Positions 34,860 through 47,473 are shown, counted from the first letter of the stretch. The stretch: 64,000 bases of DNA from Conus ventricosus (GCA_018398815.1 CM031600.1:53489014-53553013), one strand, 5' to 3'. A program made the numbers and translations. The notes: generated from the sequence alone by a model not told the origin.

Positions 34860-35190
34860 AGACTCAATGAGACGACTTCAGTTCATCAGAGACATAGAAG
34901 TATAGATAAAAGGCAACGGAAGAATTCTTAAGTCAGATCCTAAGGTCAGAAAAAGCAAATTGAAAGGGACCATAGCAAAGGCCTTGAGCACAGTTATGCA
35001 GGGCCGACCGGACCAAGGCAGATAGAGGCGACAAAGGATATTTGAGAAACAATCACGGATTGGACAGGCTGTCGGTTGGAAACAAATAAGCAGGATTACC
35101 GCATGGGATGGCATTTGGTTTCATGGCTTGGGTGCCCCCCGGCCGAAATCCTACAGGGAGCTTGATCAAGCAAGCAAGTCCTGGAAAAAA
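34860..35190 (+). mobile_element. LINE 3' fragment inside the pogo-like element
   Basis: Plus-strand frames give LSTVMQGRPDQGR and RQRIFEK-SRIGQAVGW, then WFHGLGAPRPKSYREL, matching the C-terminal MQGTVPGQRRRGRQRKRW-NITEWTGL region of the 29-30.5-kb LINE. It ends in caagcaagcaagtcc, a similar tail. A further shared stretch (ccaccagtccgctggg, cgaatcac, acacgtg) follows both copies, at 30790 and 35416. A related but distinct LINE copy. Confidence 0.6.
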
Positions 35191-36029
35191 ATATGCTTTT
35201 GGGCGCAAAGCAGCATGCGTGAACAAAAACATTCGGAGACACCTCTGCTAACCTGGCTCCTTAGACCATGCCCAGATTTGGCCAAGTGAGTGTTGCGATA
35301 TGGAGGATGACGATCCGAACGTGCTACATTCGAGACTGTGTATCGTCTTGGGGTCTTCATTCACCTCAGTCAATGTTTCATCCAAGATAGTCAACCCGAA
35401 TCCTCATCTGGTTTGCCCACCAGTCCGCTGGGACGGCCGAATCACCGACACGTGCTGAACTGAATCAAAAGGTTGGAAGGATCCTGGATTTTCTCCACTC
35501 CCAAGGATCCAGTCCAAGAGACCGAGATCAAGGAAGGCAGAATCTGCAACAGTGCTGACTTCTTCTCCCTTTAAAGCCAGGCTGGAAGAAAAGCGCTCCA
35601 AACAGACTGTCCAAAGAGGAAACAAGAAAAGAAGGCAAGCCAAGGCAAGTCAAAGAAGAAGAGGAAGCGTCATGAACCTGAAAAAGATTCAGTTCAGGAA
35701 GAAGAGGAATGGCCATGTCAAATTTATGTTGTGAGCCTTATCGCAACAGCAGACCCCGAGATGTGTGGGTCCAGTGCCAGGTTTGTCTCCTCTGGGCCCA
35801 TGAGGATGCACCCAAGGGACGGCTCAATTCATCTGTCCGAATTGTGACTCTGATGACTCTGAATAGGCAAGAAGAGAGCTGGGCCCTACTTTTTGTTAAT
35901 GTACATTACGTTTTACTAATTTAGATTTCCCCTATGACTTCATCAAACTTTCACCTACAATCAACCATTCGTTGTTATTCTGCGTATGTATAGGCCCAGT
36001 ATCTTTACAATGTGAACATTTCATACTTT

Positions 36030-36335
36030 GAATTTCGATTTTAATATGCACTGGACTGTTTATTCTAGTCGAGTTGGTAACTCAGCAAGTTTTCAATTTT
36101 TAATTGAATTTCCATTTTTTAAAAGCACTGGACTGTTTATTCTAGTCGAGTAGGTAACTCAAGGTTTCCAATTTTTAATTTGAATTTCCCTTTTAATATG
36201 CACTGAACTGTTTGTTCTAGTGGATAGGTAACTCAGCAAGTTTTCAATTTTTTAATTTGAATTTCCATTTTAATATGCACTGGACTGTTTATTTTTAGTC
36301 GAGAAGGGAACTCAGTAAGTTTTCAATTTTTTAAC
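36030..36335. repeat. About 80-bp tandem array, four copies
   Basis: Each unit contains gcactggactgtttattcta, gtcgag, ggtaactcagcaagttttca and atttttaatttgaatttcc. It is inside the pogo-like element near its right end. Confidence 0.85.
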
Positions 36336-37223
36336 CTTTGGTACTGTATATACACTGTTCAGGTTTTAACCTTCAACAACTTTGAATTTGCACTGGATGT
36401 TGCAAAAACTTCCCTTGTCAAGTGTTACTCCAAATGCTACTTTTATACAACATTTTGTTTCTTTTATCCTTTGTTAGAACTTCATAAACTATGAATTTAG
36501 ATGTGCGCAAAATGAAGAGGCAAGCCCCTCGCTTGTAAGGCAAAACGCCCATGGTGGCGATTTGCCCCGCCTCAATAGGGCCTCTTGCCCCCGGGCATAG
36601 GGCAAGAAGGCCAAAAATAAATTTTCTGTTTTTTACCTGCTGTGTTTTTATCTTTTATGCTACCCAGATATGCTTGTGAATGTTATAGCCAAGGTACACC
36701 TCAATAGATCGCACCTATTTTGGGGCTGTCTGTGACTTCAAATGGAGGAATTGTTGGAATTCTGCTTAAGGTGGGCTTCTTGCCCCCTTTACCCTACTAG
36801 GGCGAAAATGCTAGTTCTCGGGACAAAATTTAAAGTACGCTAGTTCACGGGCTTTAAGAATAGGGGAGAGAGAGAGAAACAGAGAGACTGTGTGTGTAAG
36901 TCTGAGTGGGTCTAGATCTGGTTATGTAGTCGAAAGGGAAAACAGCGTGGTTTAATATCGATGAAGAACACACACACACGCGCGCATGCCGCACCACACA
37001 ACGCACACACACACAACACACACACACACCACCATGGGACCTGGCCAGTTTAAGGGCCCCTTCACCAGATCTTTTCGCTTCTTTTTTTCCTCTTACAGCA
37101 ATTTTTGTTTATTTCCTTCTTTTTCATTATTTATATATTGGGGTGGACGGGGATGGGTAGGGGGGAAGGGGCCCCATTACCAGCGTTTTTAGAGGAGGGG
37201 ACAAGAATTCTGGGGCCTCCGGG

Positions 37224-37323
37224 NNNNNNNNNNNNNNNNNNNNNNNNNNNNNNNNNNNNNNNNNNNNNNNNNNNNNNNNNNNNNNNNNNNNNNNNNNNNN
37301 NNNNNNNNNNNNNNNNNNNNNNN
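37224..37323. other. Assembly gap (100 N)
   Basis: Run of exactly 100 N. Confidence 0.99.
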
Positions 37324-37394
37324 GATCTGCACCCAACGCCTCAAGTTTTTCAGACATGCTGATCTGACTACTATGGCCTATCCAGCACAGATTG

Positions 37395-37665
37395 CAGACT
37401 TACCAACAAGGAATACTGAGGAACTTTAACCAACAAGGAATACTGCAGGAACTAACCAACAGATCTTAACCAACAAGGAATACTGTAGGAACTTTAACCA
37501 ACAAGGAATACTGAGGAACTTACCAACAGGAAATACACAAGGAATACTGTAGGAACTTTAACCAACAAGGAATACTGCAGGAACTTCAACACAGGAATAC
37601 TGAACTTCAACCAACAGGAATACTGTAGGACTCACAACAGATACTGTAGGAACTCACCTGCAAGC
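37395..37665. repeat. About 28-bp minisatellite, ragged
   Basis: The unit is aaccaacaaggaatactgta followed by ggaacttt, about ten copies with many deletions, next to the assembly gap. Confidence 0.85.
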
Positions 37666-37699
37666 ATAGAACTATGCGTTGCAGAGCGTATCGGTTAAG

Positions 37700-38230
37700 G
37701 GATGGGAGATAACCAATTTGAGTTCCGCGTTTGTGAGACGTTAGGGCTCTGGCCGGATCATACTCAAAATCGCTACGAGCTCTGAATGGAAAGACTGGAC
37801 GCACACAGTCGAATTTAATCCCTTTGATGTATGTATATATGTATATCTGAGAATATTGCTCAAATTTCCTGACCAACACTGCAAGTATCTGTATTTCTTG
37901 AGCCTGAGCGAGGCTGGGAAAGATTATGAAGGGAAGCACAGAGTACAGTCATATCACGTAGTGTCAGACAACCTTCCTATTGTTCTCCTCATCCATGGTA
38001 ATTTCATGCGATCTTCACTGTCAACAAGCTCGTTAGCACCATCATTGGATGGACGTGATACTGCCATCCAAAGGGGGGACGCTTGCTTTTGCTGGCTCTG
38101 GACCGTGGCAATGACTGTCGTGCATGTTATGGAGACTGATATCTTTCACGTGCAGTAACAGGCGCAGCTGAATACCAACAGCGTAACTCAGCAGCAGTGC
38201 AGTGTCTTCTCTATTGGCTCACTTTGACAG
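37700..38230 (+). mobile_element. Probable copy of the long dispersed repeat (diverged)
   Basis: It shares aaagactggac, tgctcaaatttcctgaccaa, ttgagcctg, attggatggacgtgatactg and actcagcagcagtgcagtgt with the 63-kb copy, in the same order. The head is unclear and the middle has diverged. Confidence 0.5.
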
Positions 38231-38470
38231 CCTGGTATTGATTGCTCGTTACGGACTGCCCTTGCTGGCGATGCGACAGGATGAACTGTAAGGCGCATGG
38301 GAGAGCTGGAATGAGTTCTGAAGTGAAGGAAGGATGGAAGATGAGACTGTAAAAGAAAAAAAAACGAGCGAGAGAGACAGAACCAAGCAGAAATCAAACT
38401 AATTATTGTATGTGACAGGAGACAAAGAACAAGAGGAAGACGTAAACATGCAAACATGTGCTTGCACGCG

Positions 38471-38520
<50 letters not shown>
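38471..38520. repeat. (CA)n microsatellite
   Basis: Nearly pure CA run. A second CA run is at 39357-39422. Confidence 0.97.
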
Positions 38521-38521
<1 letters not shown>

Positions 38522-39356
38522 CAAAAGTTTCAACAATGGTGGATTTATGGCATAATTTATTTTCATAGCACCACGACACACATGAGCATGATAAAAACGA
38601 TATCTACGCATACATCATGGATACAGAGACAGCATATTGTTTCTTTTTCTGTGTGCATCTGTTGGTTATCAACCTCCAACAATTCTCTACAAACTACTGC
38701 GACTGCTTCCTCTTTCATCATTCCTGCTGTGGCTAGGAAAGAATTCTAATGAGCTGCATCTCTTCACAGATTGTAGCCAAAAATTCATCAAAAACTCCTA
38801 TTTACATCAATGCAACTGTTTACAGATCATAGCTAACAACTCCAAAGGACTTCTTTTAACACTGCAGACATTTACAGTTTACACTTAACAACTTCCTCTA
38901 TGCTTCTTTTATCAACATCAACTGTTTACAGTTAATATCTGACAACTCCCTATGGACATTTGTTTTATCACTGTCAACTGTTTAAAATTCATAACAAAAA
39001 CTCCATAAAGACTTCTTATATCACTGCAGCTGTCAACAGCATACATCCAGCTAATCCCTTTAAACTTCACTTATTACTATCAGCTTTTCACATTCAATAA
39101 TAATTAGGTAAGGACATACTTTATAACTGTAAAATGTTTACGATTAATAACAAGCATCCTGAAAAGAACTTCTTTATTGAATGCCATTTACAATTCATGA
39201 TGAACATCCTTCTAACAACTTTTCTCATCTTTTTTCAATAGTCAGACTTTTATCAATAGTTGACATCAACAATCTTATCAAATATTGTTTGTCATTGGCT
39301 TAAACTGAACTTGTATATGAATACAGGGTACTGTCATCAGCAATTGATAAGATAAT

Positions 39357-39362
39357 CACACA

Positions 39363-39407
<45 letters not shown>

Positions 39408-39422
39408 CACACACACACACAT
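39357..39422. repeat. (CA)n microsatellite
   Basis: CA run interrupted once by cttca. Confidence 0.96.
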
Positions 39423-39841
39423 ACACAACAACAGAGAGACTGCGAGAGAGACCACAGACTCACACATAATTATGCTCTGCGTATCAAATGATATACTTCA
39501 GTGAACCTCCAAAAAAAATGTTCCCAATAAAGGCTTCCTCCATTTAAGAGACACTTTTTTAAGGAATAGTTGTCTCTTTGCTTGTCGTGGATTTACCTTG
39601 CACCCTTATAAGACTTACTCTTACATTATACTTTTCTCTGCGTCTACATTAGATCTATCTCCCCATCAGCGAGTCTCTCCCCTATAAAATCTGTTTTTCT
39701 ATAACATTTTTCTCTTTGTTTGTGTTAGATTTACCTCCATCAAGACTCCTCCCTATACAGTTAATTTTCTGTAACATTTTTCTTTTTGTGTTAACTTTAA
39801 CCTTCCAGTCACAGACTCTCCTCCGTTTAAAGAATTCCCCC

Positions 39842-39842
<1 letters not shown>

Positions 39843-39876
<34 letters not shown>
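39843..39876. repeat. Poly-C tract (34)
   Basis: Uninterrupted C run. Its length is likely inexact. Confidence 0.95.
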
Positions 39877-40724
39877 ACCTCCCCCTTATTTTTCTTTTAA
39901 CAGATTTCTGTAGATCCTTGAGAAGAAGTTTCACTGTACCCTTTGTCACTGTACCATCAGAGCGACGTTATTGCTATTTGTTATGAGACTAACTAAGAGA
40001 CAACAAAAAAACAACATATTGTATGCTGTAGGTAAGATTGCCGGACGGAAGAGAAAAAAAATCTCATCTGCCTTAGGAATTTTTGTTTGTGTGTTTGCTT
40101 TATACAGCATGATGCTTTACGCATGATATATGGAGAAGAAAAAAACACATACAAGATTGGAAAAAGCTCAGTAAAAATACCCCTCTTCTCATCTCCAAAA
40201 CTTCCCCACCAAATAATACTAATAAATGCAGACTTTTTGAGATACCTGGTTAAATGCCAACTGTTTTAGTAAAAGTGGAGCTTTCAAGTTTGAACACATT
40301 TTACATTGATATATTATAATGACTAGTATCAAGTGAACAAGTCCTTTAAGTGTATAACTGTAAATGTGATATTCATGAACACATTCCAGAAGAGGTTTAA
40401 AAGGACACTCCTCAAGTTAGATACATCTCAAAAATGCTCATCACTTTATATGCTCATGTGGAAGAGTTACTTACCCTCTCCTGAGCTAATGTGCAGAGAT
40501 TCTACATTACAACTTCACGTTTTTTTGTTGTTGTTTTTACGGCCACTACACAGTGCACATTTATGAGACAATGAATGTGAGCACAGAAGTTACATACACA
40601 TAATCAGATCAGAAAAAGTGCAACTAACATGCTCAGATAGGAGTGTGAACTTAGAGCTGTATTGTACTCGGGGTTCACACTATTAACCACATTGTAACTT
40701 TAACTCTAAACTAAACACAGATGT

Positions 40725-40779
40725 ACAGCCCTGATGTGGCCCTTTGCGGTCGGCTGGGCTATAAGCAACATTATCTCAT
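40725..40779 (+). mobile_element. 55-bp LINE-tail unit with 14-bp TSD
   Basis: It begins acagccctgatgtggccc and ends gcaacattatctcat. It is flanked by ctaaacacagatgt at 40711-40724 and again at 40780-40793, a perfect target-site duplication. Confidence 0.93.
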
Positions 40780-42616
40780 CTAAACACAGATGTCATGAAC
40801 TCCAACAGACTAACCATGGAAGACCATCAAAGAGACTCGGCATCGAGGCGGCATTTCCTGTTTGGGTGGCCTCATGGCAACTGGTTACTATGAAGGTCCC
40901 TCTGACCTGCTGATGTTGGGGCTGGCCAGCTGAATGTGGCTGTGCAGAATTGAGTCAGAACAAGCGTCAGAGCCACTAAGAAAACACTGGAGATGCTGCA
41001 GGGAAAAAGTATCAAAGGAAGAGAAGTGGGCAGTGTTCAGTGAATGGAACCACAAGCATATAGAGAGATAAAAGTGAGCAAGCTGCAAATTTCTTCCTGC
41101 TGACATGAGCTGAGAGAAAGTTGCAGTTCTTTGCAAGCAGTGTGGCTCATGTCACACACAGCAAGTCTGATTTGTTTCCAGGAAAGCTGACACCACAGAG
41201 AATTCTACGAATACTGAAACTAATAGCATGTAAAATCTCATGACTTGAACTGCTTCTAGGCAATCTCATACAGACTGATCTATGCTACTAATTTTGAATA
41301 GCAAGAACTCTATGAAATAACACTGTCAAGCCGTTCCTCCCTGCCTGTGTTTTTTTTTATTGTGTGATGTTCTGACTCCCACTTCCACTTGAATCTCAGA
41401 CTCAGCAGCCACCATGATAGAAGGCATCACACTGTCAAAAAGATATCCAAGCATGCCAGCACTTGATCTTAAAACAGGCATGGGGAAACATCTCTTTACC
41501 TCAAATTTAGAAATGCAGCATGCCTTACAGAAGGATTGGCTGCTTCATGCGTTTTTGTTTGTTTGTTTTTTTAATCCACTTATGATGGAACAGATCAATG
41601 AAGACAATAGACCATAGACATTCTTACTGACTTCAAACAGCAAAACAGGTAATCACACATTCAATGAGAGCACAAAGAACAAAAAAAAACATAAACAAAA
41701 AACAATAAAACACCCATGATGACAGCCTAGAAGTGTTTCAGTTTCAGCCAGCTGTGCAAGATCCATTGAGAGCAATGAAATCGAACAGAAACAGACAGAG
41801 ACTGAAAGGAGCAAACACAAAGAATATCATACAGTTAAAGTACTTTCATAATACACTACAAGCACATGAATTTTTTTCTCACTTACAAACAAATAAATAT
41901 TCTTAAATTAGGTAACAATGTATAAAACATATCAAAACAAACAAAAAATTCTGTCAAAAAAAGGAAAAAACCAACACAAAACAAAACAAACTTTCAAGCG
42001 CCAAGAATTGAATGCTGAAATACACAAATAATGCTGAATTTGAAAATATTCATACGTAGGCACGATTAAATAATAACCAGGTCCAAACTGAACAACAAGA
42101 ATAAAAGGTGTCATCCCCCCACCCAAAACCACATCCCCTCAAAAGACAACAGCAACAACAATTGAAGAAAAAAGCAGATTGAAAGCAGTTTATTTATCAG
42201 CTGCTTCACTGCGGAAGCATATCCCCATGCAGTTTTTAACCAAGTCAGTCACAGGTTTTGAATTAACAGGTGAAAAAACAAAATGGAAGCTGAAGAGAGA
42301 TGAAGTACTGACAATGTAACAGAAATACATATATGCCTAACGGATCAAAGAACCAACACCAGTCGGTCTTATATAACAAGGGTTTGCCTATGATCTGATC
42401 AGCAAAGCATAAGAATCTCTTATCTTCCAGTGAAAATACTGCAAACATATGGCAGCACTGTGTCCTCCATGTAAAATTTCTCTTGTTTTTATCATGGCCC
42501 AGCCAGCAACAAAGACAATCTGGTCTATCAAATGCATTCAGGAAAAAATACAAAATCCGCAACAGGTCAGATCATCAAAAAGGATTAAATCCTGAAAAAG
42601 AAACAAACAACAAAAG

Positions 42617-42745
42617 CAGCCATTGACATATAACAAAACTATTGACATCTCACAGCGTGCAGCCATTGACATATAACAAAACTATTGACATCTCACAGCG
42701 TTGCAGCCATTGACATGTAACAAAACTATTGACATCTTATAGCGT
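42617..42745. repeat. 43-bp tandem repeat, three copies
   Basis: The unit is gcagccattgacatataaca followed by aaactattgacatctcacag and cgt; the third copy has a few changes. Confidence 0.92.
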
Positions 42746-44100
42746 GTAATACCAGGCTATGCTCAGACAGCCGAGCACTCCCACTGATATCTCACTGATT
42801 TAAAAAAAACATAAGCAAATAATATAAAACATATAAATGCTATTTACAATTATTTTCTTTAAAAGCCATATGATGAACACTGCAAAATAGACAGGCAGTG
42901 TCCGCTCTGACAGTGTATACAATGTTTACTACTGTCACCCAATGGCATGAAAAAAGATAGCATGTCATAAATTGCTATAAAAAATGTAAAAAGAGTTTTT
43001 TTCCGATTCAGATTGGTCTGCAAAGGTCAGAAAACAGTAGGGGAGGTCGCTGTCAATGCAGCCGAGACACATTAGGTGATAAATGCTATTGTCTTTTCCT
43101 ACTATTTCCATCTGCCAAAGAGCTATGAGGTGAGTGGATCATAGTCAACCAAACCTTCTGCTGCTTCTCTGAAAAAGATTACCCCTCTGAGGTATGTACT
43201 CTGACGTTTGGTTCTCTTGACTCTACCCATCACAACATAATTCAAATCATTAAAAATAGGTAATGCAAGTGCCCCTTTTTTTTTCATTTAAACAGAGTAA
43301 CATATCTTGATTGTCACTGTTCAAAGCAAACATACGCTACATGTACGAGTAGAAAGATTGAAAAACAAAACAGAACCAAAAAATACCAGGTGTATCATAT
43401 AACTATATATTTATTCAATGGAAAAAAAAACAAACCCTTAACATGAATTTTTGTACATTTGCCAAAAGTGGTAAATACTGGAATTTGTGGTAATGACATA
43501 TTTGGAATGGCTTGCATTGGAATGAATATAGACATGAAAAAAAAAAAAACAATATAAAGTTAACATCAATAAATTAAATTTGTTATGAACAAATATAGCG
43601 TTAACTGAATGTGACAGAAATGTAAATCATACCGTTGATACAGTTAAAATTTGGGAAACGTTTACAAGATGAAATATGGCAGAAGGAAGTACAATGAACA
43701 ATCAGCAAGCAGGACACCAATGAGCCGGCCTGGGGCAAATCAAGTCATCCAAGAGGGAGCCATTATCATTTCCCTTTAGAGATTTACAGTAGTGAAAATG
43801 TTGTTGAGCAAAAAAAATTAATGTGAGGGTAGGGTGGGGAGCAGAACTTGTTCTTACATGGTGAATGAAGTATAACACTTGCCAAAAAGATGCTAAAGAG
43901 GAGGCAGAGGGGTCGAGAAGGGGGGGGGGGGGGGTGAGGGGCAGAGAGGGGAGGAAAGGACAGAAGCAGGGAGGGGGGTGGGGGGGGGAGCAGGAAGACA
44001 GTTTCCAAACAGTACTTGCAAAAAATTTGCAGTGCAGGGAAAGGGATGGGGGAAGCATTTGTTTATATTGTCTGTGATATTTTCCTGAGAATGTCTTTTT
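42746..44100. other. No gene recognised
   Basis: AT-rich sequence, then a G-rich tract (43917-43990, with G runs of up to about 14). Antisense Pro/Ser-rich frames come from that tract. Confidence 0.5.
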
Positions 44101-45480
44101 TTTTCATTTTTCTACTCGCCACCCACCCCCCCCCCCCCCCCCCCCCCCCCAAAAAGGGGGGTTTTTTTTTTTTTTTTTCTGGGGCCCAAAACCCTTTTTT
44201 TTTTCAATTTTCCCCCTTTTTTTTTTCCAAAAAAAATTTTTAAATTTCCCCGGGAATAACAAACCCCCAATATTTCTCTTCCCTTTCGCCGAAAAACAGT
44301 GGAGAAAAATTTTTCCCAACCCTCTCCCCAACTGATCAACGGCTAAAACCCTGACCCCGGGCTGTTTCCAACCTGAGGGAAGTTTGACCCTAAACCGCAA
44401 TGGGCATTGAAAACCAAAGACCCATTTTTCCCCCCCCTTTTTTAACCCCAAAAGGCATACCAAAACGAAAAAAAGAAATAAAATTCTTCCCCAGTGTGGG
44501 GAACAAGGCCATTTTGGGGAATGGCCCTTTGGTTTTTCCCGGGGAGGTTGGGGAAATATTTTTTTCCCTTTTTTTTATAAAAAATTTAAAAGTTTTAAAA
44601 TTTTTGGAAAAAAAAATTGTTTTGGGGGGGTTAACAATTGATAAAAATGAAATTGTTGGGGGGGGAAAAAATAAAAGTACAAGGGGGGGGGGGGGGGGGG
44701 TAAAGGAGGACCCCCTTTAAAAAGGGGGTTTCCCAAAATTACGGGTGGGTTTGGAAATTTTTAATTTTTTTTGAAAAGTTGATTTTTTCACTTTCGACAA
44801 AAATTTTTTTTTTGCTTTTTGCAAACAAAAATTCAATTTTTTGTTTTTTTTAAAAAGGCATTTTTTGGCACTTTTTGACCACGATTTTTTTGCTTCTAAA
44901 AAAAAAAACCCAATTTTTTCATTTTTTAAAAAAAAAAAATTCAGGGTTTTTTGGGGTTTTTTCAACAAAAAGATGGGTTTTTTTTTAAAATTTAAAAAAA
45001 AAAAACTTTTTTTTTTTTTGCAACCATTTCAAAACACCCAACAAAATTTTTTATTTTTTTTTAGTATTTTTCAACCCCATTTTTTTTTTTTTTTTCCCAA
45101 CAAACCCCCCCCCTTTTTTTTCTTTTTTTTTTTTTTTTTATTTCTACAAAAAAAAGTTCAATTTTTTTTAAATTTTTCTACAAAAAAACCCTTTTTTTTC
45201 CCTCTTTTACAAAAACTTTTTTTAAAATTTTGTTAAATTTCCCCCCTCAAACACACATTTTTTTAATTTTTTGACAAAAAAAACCCTTTTTTTCCCTTTT
45301 TTCAAACCATTCAATTTTTGGTTAACTTTCAACAAAAGGTTAGTATTTTTTTTTTTTCTTTTTTGACCAAAAAGTTTTTTTTGTTTTTTTTTGCCAAAAA
45401 ATTCAGTGTTTTTGTTTCTCCAAAAGTCTTTTTTTTGAAATTTTTTAAAACCAAACAAATTAAAAAACAATCAAAAACCC
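44101..45480. repeat. Homopolymer-stretched, probably low-quality consensus
   Basis: Almost every base run is lengthened: C24 at 44127-44150, G18 at about 44683, and T and A runs of 8-20 throughout. No normal sequence texture is left. From about 44790 to 45480, segments such as gacaaaaaa, gttcaattttttt and ttcagtgtttttgtttctcc recur every 30-60 bp and resemble the 38-bp array at 47.5-48.3 kb. I regard this as poorly called sequence, not a gene. Confidence 0.6.
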
Positions 45481-45539
45481 CCAGATTATTTTAAGAATTT
45501 CCACACGCTGGCAGGATGGCAATTAATGTATATTTATGC

Positions 45540-46500
45540 CTCCACTGCAAGCGTGTGCAAGATCTACATAGGGAACACGTCTCGCACCTTGAACACGCAT
45601 CTTGACCCTGGCTGATATCCGCCACCACCGACCCAAACCCGTCGCCCTACACTTCAACCACACCAACACAACATCAACCATGTCAAGAGTTATGGCACTC
45701 TGGCAGTCACAGAGTGACAGCTTTGAACGCACACTCAGAATCCCATCTCATTGCCAAACTGGGCACACTACACCCCCAGGCATCAATATCCAACAATAAC
45801 CAAACACACATACCACCACTTCCACACCAGTTGGCAATATCCCCTACCAACACACACACACATACACACACACATACATACACACCACCACATCCCCTTC
45901 ACTCACTTCATACAGTAGTTACAGAAAACCCCCATCTATTTAATCTTAATTTGTTTTAATCCTTCCCCCTTAAATTTCACCCCCCCCCCCCCCCCCCCCC
46001 ACTTTACCTTTTTTTTTTTTTTTTTTTATCCAACCCTCCTTCATCTTTTTACTTTCCACCCACACCCATGTTCAATTTTATTCACCCAAACCATTTTTTT
46101 TTTTCTTTCCTCAGTTCCCCCCCCCCCCCCCCCTTCTTTCCCCTTTCCATTATTATCAATCCACCATTACTACAACCATCACAAAGATATCACACCATCC
46201 CAATAAACTAGACACACAACCCTATCATATCACACACACACACCTCCCCTGAACAACACCCCCCCCACCCCCCCCCCCCCCCCCCCCTCCGTTTCCTCTC
46301 CCATAATCCCCCATGTCATTTCCGCCTACCGGCTATTCCCCAACCACATGGACAACATCGGATGAGTCATTTTTCGTTCTTTTTTCGTTCTTTGTTTGTA
46401 CTGTCCCACATGTTAAATGTGATTTATTTTTTCGCCTGAAGAAGATCCAAGTGGTTGAAATGCATCGTGTCTTGTCATGTGCTTTGTTTGTCAATGTCAT
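45540..46500 (+). pseudogene. Second Penelope-like element relic, GIY-YIG endonuclease and 3' end
   Basis: Frames read KIYIGNTSRTL, then LADIRHHRPKPVALHFNH and SRVMALWQSQSDSFERTL, then, one frame over, SHLIAKLGTLHPQASI. This matches the relic at 3.3-3.85 kb and the general Penelope endonuclease layout. Further on, FRLKKIQVVEMHRV (about 46430) may be the element's 3' part. C-runs (45979-46000, 46120-46133, 46258-46290) and T-runs interrupt it. Confidence 0.6.
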
Positions 46501-46539
46501 TGGCGGTAAGCTCTAAACAAAACTCTATTTCTCTATTTC

Positions 46540-46790
46540 GTTCGCCGCCATCAGTCACTCCATTTTGAAACCATAGTAAAGTTTCTCTCCCTTGATCTGC
46601 ACCTGCACAACCATAGTGAAGTTCTCTCCCTTGATCTGCACCTGAACAACCGTAGTGGAGTTCACCACAGACACGTTTGCCTCAGGGTCTGCATCATCCT
46701 GCATCGGGACCCCAAAGCTGATGATACATTTGCTGACATAGACATGACACCTGAGCAGACGTTGTGTTCCATGACCTGCAGGTCCATACG
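46540..46790 (-). other. Possible short coding fragment, unidentified
   Basis: On the minus strand, after a tctgctcag acceptor-like site, one frame reads CHVYVSKCIISFGVPMQDD, then ADPEANVSVVNSTTVVQVQI, with VVQVQIKGE given twice by a 45-bp duplication (46566-46655), and then a stop. I recognise no family. The duplication may be of an exon end or may be coincidental. The long overlapping 103-codon frame on the same strand uses a different phase. Confidence 0.2.
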
Positions 46791-47304
46791 TTTGCCCCAG
46801 CCCATCAACTCAGCTATGGCATTGAAAGGCTGTGGCACTTTCGCTATCGCTTTACTCATCCTCACTGTTTTGGTCCCCAACTGGATTCCAGGTTCATGAG
46901 GCCAGACCCACTGGAAATCTGTACACATAAAGCATTCACTCCTCAGCTGCTGGGCTGACCATTCAGAGGCCATTGCCTGGCTTGGAGACTGTGTTTCCTA
47001 ATGAAATTTACTCACAGCGGAGGTTGGACAAGCTAAATCCCCCATCTCATTTCCACTAGTCATTTTTCTGATAAGTGAGCAATGATCTGAACAGTATGCC
47101 AAACACTTACGTTAGAGCAAGACCCCTCTGTTATCAATGCTTATGTGTCTCTCAGATTGCCTACATGCCATCAACATGAAGATTGTAAGTTCTGTCTGAA
47201 TCCCCGCATCAAAAAACCATACACGAAGTACAAGGGCACTCAGGAGAAAGCAGACCCCCACCACGGTCAGATGGATTCCGGATCTGCCCTTTCATTTGGG
47301 TCTG

Positions 47305-47470
47305 CACCAAAACTTACTGGGTGTGGCTTTGGACCTTGTTCCACCTTTCCACTCCATTTACTGGGTGGCTTTGGACCTTATTCCAAAACTTACTGGGTGT
47401 GGGCTTTGGACCTTATTCCAAAACTTACTGGGTGTGGCTTTGGACCTTGTTCCACCTTTCCACTCCATTT
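47305..47470. repeat. Short nested tandem repeat
   Basis: Blocks cttactgggtgtggctttgg, accttgttccacctttccac and accttattccaaaa alternate about four times. Pro/Trp/Thr frames here come from the repeats. Confidence 0.85.
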
Positions 47471-47473
47471 TGT

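Larger units (their letters stand above)
32286..36797 (+). mobile_element. Pogo-like DNA transposon, about 4.5 kb, with TIRs and TA target site
   Basis: The left end (32286-32308) is gggtagggtcgggcaagagg followed by ccc. The right end (36773-36797), read in reverse, is gtagggtaaagggggcaaga followed by agccc. Both are flanked by TA (32284-32285 and 36798-36799). Shorter GGCAAAAGGCC-like motifs recur just inside both ends (about 32650-32700 and 36525-36600). A Psq-HTH/DDE transposase relic lies inside at 33376-34600, along with a LINE fragment (34860-35190) and an 80-bp array. TA duplication, TIRs and transposase type agree with the pogo/Tigger group. Confidence 0.65.
38521..42616. other. AT-rich non-coding stretch
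   Basis: No coding exons recognised on either strand. It contains the (CA)n run at 39357-39422, the poly-C run at 39843-39876, and the 55-bp LINE-tail unit at 40725-40779. The rest looks like ordinary intergenic or intronic DNA. Confidence 0.5.

Noticed and set aside
44104..45236. Lys/Phe-rich frames of 75-131 codons
   Set aside because: They come from stretched A and T homopolymers in a block of doubtful sequence quality.
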